The notes under the pieces are model-generated. The model saw nothing but the letters and a program-made list of their open reading frames with translations, made no database searches and was not told the origin of the DNA. From assembly GCA_002495225.1 (NCBI GenBank), contig DAEF01000001.1:1-7938 (forward strand): a stretch of DNA of 7,938 bases, given 5' to 3'. Source of the DNA: Methanoregulaceae archaeon UBA288 (GTDB lineage Archaea; Halobacteriota; Methanomicrobia; Methanomicrobiales; Methanospirillaceae). Positions within the stretch are counted from its first letter, which is position 1. Each line of letters starts with the position of its first letter. A program made the position numbers and the translations under genes. Positions 6,141-7,938 of this stretch are shown one piece after another.

Positions 6141-6896
6141 TCAGTCCGTGGCGAGCGCGATCGCCCGGAGTACGTCATGCCGGTCGATGATCCCGACGAC
6201 CGCGTCGCCCTGGACGACGGGAAGCCGGCTGATGTCGTGCCGGCAGATGAGGGCCGCCGCGACGCGGACGGCCGTCTCCGGCGTCGTCGTGATCGCGGGC
6301 GTCGCCATGACGGCTTCGACCGAGAGCTTTGCGTCCGCCTGTCCGCGTGCCCGGCCCGAAGCGAGCAGGTCCCGGCGCGAGACCATGCCCACGAGAGACC
6401 GCCGTTTCAGGACGGGGAACGCCGTGTACCCGCTCTCCTGCACGAGGCCCAGGACGCGCGATACCGGGTTATCGGCCTCGACCGTCACGACGCGTCTCGA
6501 CATCAGCTCCGAGACGAGGCCGCGGGGCACGTGGCGGGTGAGCAGGATCGGAAAGACTTCCGAGAGCAGAACCCCCCCGAGCACGCGACCGTCCTTTTCG
6601 ACGACGGCCACCGAGTCGTTCCGGTACTGGCGCAGCAGGGCGCCGACCCGCTCGAGGCTCGCGTCGGGCGAGACCGACGGGGCCTCGCGGACGAACCCGT
6701 CCACGGTCACGTTCGACCGGGTCGCGTCGACCCGGAGCACGTCCGAGATGTCGATGTACCCGGCGAGCGCGCCGCGCCCGTCCAGGACAAGCGCCTCGCG
6801 GAACTGGTCGTCGCGGAGGATCGACCGTGCCCGGGTCGCGCGGTCGTCGGATGAGAGCAGCGGGACCTCGCGGAGGAGGTCGGCTGCCGTCTTCAT
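6141..6896 (-). CDS. Four-CBS-domain protein, second gene of the CBS operon
   Basis: This is a 251-residue protein of four more divergent CBS motifs (about 5-56, 67-118, 128-179, 192-247). The Asp of the nucleotide site is present as IDISD52, VSRRD176 and IDRHD241, while motif 2 (GGVLLSEV) lacks it. The start at 6896 overlaps the preceding stop (TGATG), and GAGGAG is placed eight bases upstream. The frame stays open further upstream to 6977 but that part is antisense-like filler over the zinc-ribbon codons of the previous gene. There are no membrane segments and no extra domain. As for its neighbours, a soluble sensory or scaffolding role is inferred; the domain order cannot say which process is controlled. 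Confidence 0.9.
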   Translation of the reverse strand: MKTAADLLREVPLLSSDDRATRARSILRDDQFREALVLDGRGALAGYIDISDVLRVDATRSNVTVDGFVREAPSVSPDASLERVGALLRQYRNDSVAVVEKDGRVLGGVLLSEVFPILLTRHVPRGLVSELMSRRVVTVEADNPVSRVLGLVQESGYTAFPVLKRRSLVGMVSRRDLLASGRARGQADAKLSVEAVMATPAITTTPETAVRVAAALICRHDISRLPVVQGDAVVGIIDRHDVLRAIALATD

Positions 6897-7459
6897 CAGA
6901 GTTTCTCCTCGGTCCGGCAGCTGGAGCAGAGTCCCTGCCCGTCGGTCCTGACCAAGTCCGAGGAGATCAGCCCGCACCTATCGCAGACCCCGCTCTCGTA
7001 CCCGTCGTCGTCGCGGTTGATCGTGATCAGGTCGTTCATGATCTCGTTGATCTCATTCGCGACGGTCAGGAGGTCGCGGACGGTCACGATCCCGATCACC
7101 CGGTGGCTCTCGTCGACCACCGGGAGGCGGCGGACCCCGTGACGGACCATCAGGTAGGCTGCCTCCGAGACGGTCTTCTCGGCGGAGATCGTGATCAGGG
7201 GCGTCGACATGATGTCGCTGACCGGGACCTCGCCCGGGCGGCGATCGTGCGCCACGACCTTGCAGTTGATGTCCTGCTCGGTCGCGATGCCGATCGGCAG
7301 GTTGTTCTCGAGCACGATGACGCTGCCGACGTCGGCGCGGCACATGGCACGTGCCGCCTCGGCAACCGTTGCGTTGAACTCGATGGTCGTCGGGTTGCGG
7401 CGCATCATCTCTTTGAGCTGTACCCTGGTCTCCAGGTGCATGGCGTCAGACGACTTCAT
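6896..7459 (-). CDS. CBS-pair protein with C-terminal zinc ribbon, first gene of the CBS operon
   Basis: This is a 187-residue protein with two CBS motifs (about 14-70 and 80-137) that both keep the nucleotide Asp (ATEQD63, VTVRD129). A Bateman pair formed by them is followed by an acidic linker and a compact zinc ribbon with Cys159-x2-Cys162 and Cys178-x2-Cys181. CBS-plus-zinc-ribbon proteins are known in archaea, for example Ta0289 of Thermoplasma; zinc ribbons commonly bind nucleic acid or proteins, so this is the best candidate output module of the array. The start at 7459 was chosen because GGGGGGAG ends seven bases upstream. The frame remains open to 7675, but that extension crosses the promoter region and two inverted repeats. 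An internal ATG at 7441 has no ribosome site. The gene leads the operon and is divergent from the GTPase. Confidence 0.92.
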   Translation of the reverse strand: MKSSDAMHLETRVQLKEMMRRNPTTIEFNATVAEAARAMCRADVGSVIVLENNLPIGIATEQDINCKVVAHDRRPGEVPVSDIMSTPLITISAEKTVSEAAYLMVRHGVRRLPVVDESHRVIGIVTVRDLLTVANEINEIMNDLITINRDDDGYESGVCDRCGLISSDLVRTDGQGLCSSCRTEEKL

Positions 7460-7491
7460 CGGAGAACTCCCCCCTGTACTGCCGTATCTGT

Positions 7492-7500
7492 CATTATAGT
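7492..7500 (-). promoter_or_regulatory. Candidate TATA box of the CBS operon
   Basis: Minus-strand ACTATAATG lies about 35 bases before the ATG at 7459. A start about 25 bases downstream would give a very short leader that clips the GGGGGGAG ribosome site, so an AT-rich element further up (CCTTAATGA near 7500-7508, or GGATAATCG near 7521-7529) may be the true one. The whole 7490-7550 stretch is AT-rich compared with the coding DNA. Confidence 0.35.
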
Positions 7501-7546
7501 TCATTAAGGTTTTCCGGGATCGATTATCCGCGGTTTTTTTGGTAAT

Positions 7547-7567
7547 TCGAGCCGTTCTCCGGCTCGA
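7547..7567. repeat. Perfect 8-bp inverted repeat in the divergent spacer
   Basis: TCGAGCCG (7547-7554), a 5-nt spacer, then CGGCTCGA (7560-7567). The symmetry is exact. It sits about 50 bases upstream of the candidate TATA box of the CBS operon, a position suited to a dimeric regulator. It could also fold in RNA if a transcript crosses it. No regulator is assigned. Confidence 0.6.
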
Positions 7568-7640
7568 CGAGAGAGCATAGGCACCCTTCGGATAAAAAGG
7601 GATCTCTCCGGGCGAAAGCGCGGTCGGCGATCCGTGGAAG

Positions 7641-7659
7641 GGCTCATTATCCATGAGCC
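7641..7659. repeat. Perfect 7-bp inverted repeat before the GTPase
   Basis: GGCTCAT (7641-7647), TATCC, then ATGAGCC (7653-7659). It has the same 5-nt spacer as the other inverted repeat 93 bases away and ends 34 bases before the GTPase ATG, next to or overlapping any TATA element (such as CATAACATT) used by that gene. The arms share GGCTC/GAGCC with the first repeat in the opposite order. Operator is the likeliest role, inferred from position only. Confidence 0.55.
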
Positions 7660-7693
7660 ATAACATTTCTATCATTATCGATCGGTGTGCTGC

Positions 7694-7938
7694 ATGGATA
7701 TCCTGACAAAGGCAAGGAAACGGGTCTCACGGTTTTTGAGGACGTTCTTCAAGAAGAAGCGGTCGCGGATCGGTATCTACGGCCCGCCGAACGCGGGAAA
7801 GACAACGCTCGCGAACCGGATCGTCCGCGACTGGACCGGGGACGCGCTCGGCCCCGTCTCGGAAATACCGCACGAGACCCGGCGCGCCCGGCGGAAAGAG
7901 GACGTGACCATCTCGAACTCGAACGGGGACTCGATCGT
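7694..7938 (+). CDS. Era-like P-loop GTPase (5' part, runs off the window)
   Basis: The first 81 codons are present. A basic, amphipathic leader of about 25 residues (KARKRVSRF, then FFKKKRSR) precedes the G1/Walker A motif GPPNAGKT at residues 30-37 and a switch I region, PHETRRARRKEDVTI, with a candidate G2 Thr. The remaining G motifs lie beyond the window. This matches the Era/Der-like GTPases found in methanogens, which lack the KH domain of bacterial Era. In many archaea the gene is followed by small DUF2073 and zinc-ribbon genes, which would be just outside here. GGTG lies six bases before the ATG. The basic leader suggests binding to rRNA or membrane. The gene is divergent from the CBS operon and shares its 234-bp control region. 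The cellular role of the family is not established. Confidence 0.88.
   Translation, partial: MDILTKARKRVSRFLRTFFKKKRSRIGIYGPPNAGKTTLANRIVRDWTGDALGPVSEIPHETRRARRKEDVTISNSNGDSI

Noticed and set aside
3570..7459. Tandem CBS coding similarity as a CRISPR or simple DNA repeat array
   Set aside because: The repeats are protein-level CBS motifs of about 55-60 residues with divergent DNA; there are no regular short direct repeats with spacers anywhere in the window.
7460..7675. N-terminal extension of the lead CBS protein to an ATG at 7675
   Set aside because: It would run through the AT-rich promoter region and both inverted repeats, resembles no CBS protein N-terminus, and the start at 7459 has a good ribosome site.

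Overview
The window looks like a high-GC methanogenic archaeon, most likely of the order Methanomicrobiales (Methanoculleus or Methanofollis type). This placement is inferred from four things: the archaeal mevalonate-pathway trio (HMG-CoA synthase end, thiolase, DUF35 zinc-ribbon/OB protein), a protein with CBM6-, PKD- and archaeal dockerin-like segments, a large set of CBS-only proteins beside an Era-like GTPase, and GGAGG/GGTGA ribosome binding sites with AT-rich TATA-like boxes.

Region 1 (1-1609, + strand) is the end of a tightly packed operon. It holds the last codons of a gene that is probably HMG-CoA synthase, an acetoacetyl-CoA thiolase of the archaeal type, and its small DUF35 partner. 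In archaea these three proteins form one complex that passes acetoacetyl-CoA from thiolase to HMG-CoA synthase in isoprenoid lipid synthesis. The operon ends at a convergent junction, 1610-1698, with terminator-like sequence for both directions.

Region 2 (1699-3493, - strand) looks accessory. It holds a lone 108-residue excisionase-type winged-helix protein, a GC-rich spacer of about 340 bp containing several palindromes, and a broken gene for a secreted carbohydrate-binding (CBM6-like)/PKD/dockerin-like protein. Its conserved segments lie in alternating frames and are separated by at least three indels, each in a homopolymer or GC dinucleotide run.

Region 3 (3570-7459, - strand) is the most striking part. 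Five consecutive genes consist almost entirely of CBS repeats: four four-CBS proteins and one two-CBS protein with a C-terminal zinc ribbon, 18 CBS motifs in all. Four of the five genes start by overlapping the previous stop codon or within 11 nt of it, so they are probably co-translated and may form one assembly that senses adenine nucleotides. No catalytic or transport domain is visible in any of them.

Region 4 (7460-7938) is a 234-bp divergent spacer with two perfect inverted repeats, followed on the + strand by the start of an Era-like P-loop GTPase that runs off the end of the window. The GTPase and the CBS operon share a control region, which suggests, but does not prove, a functional link.
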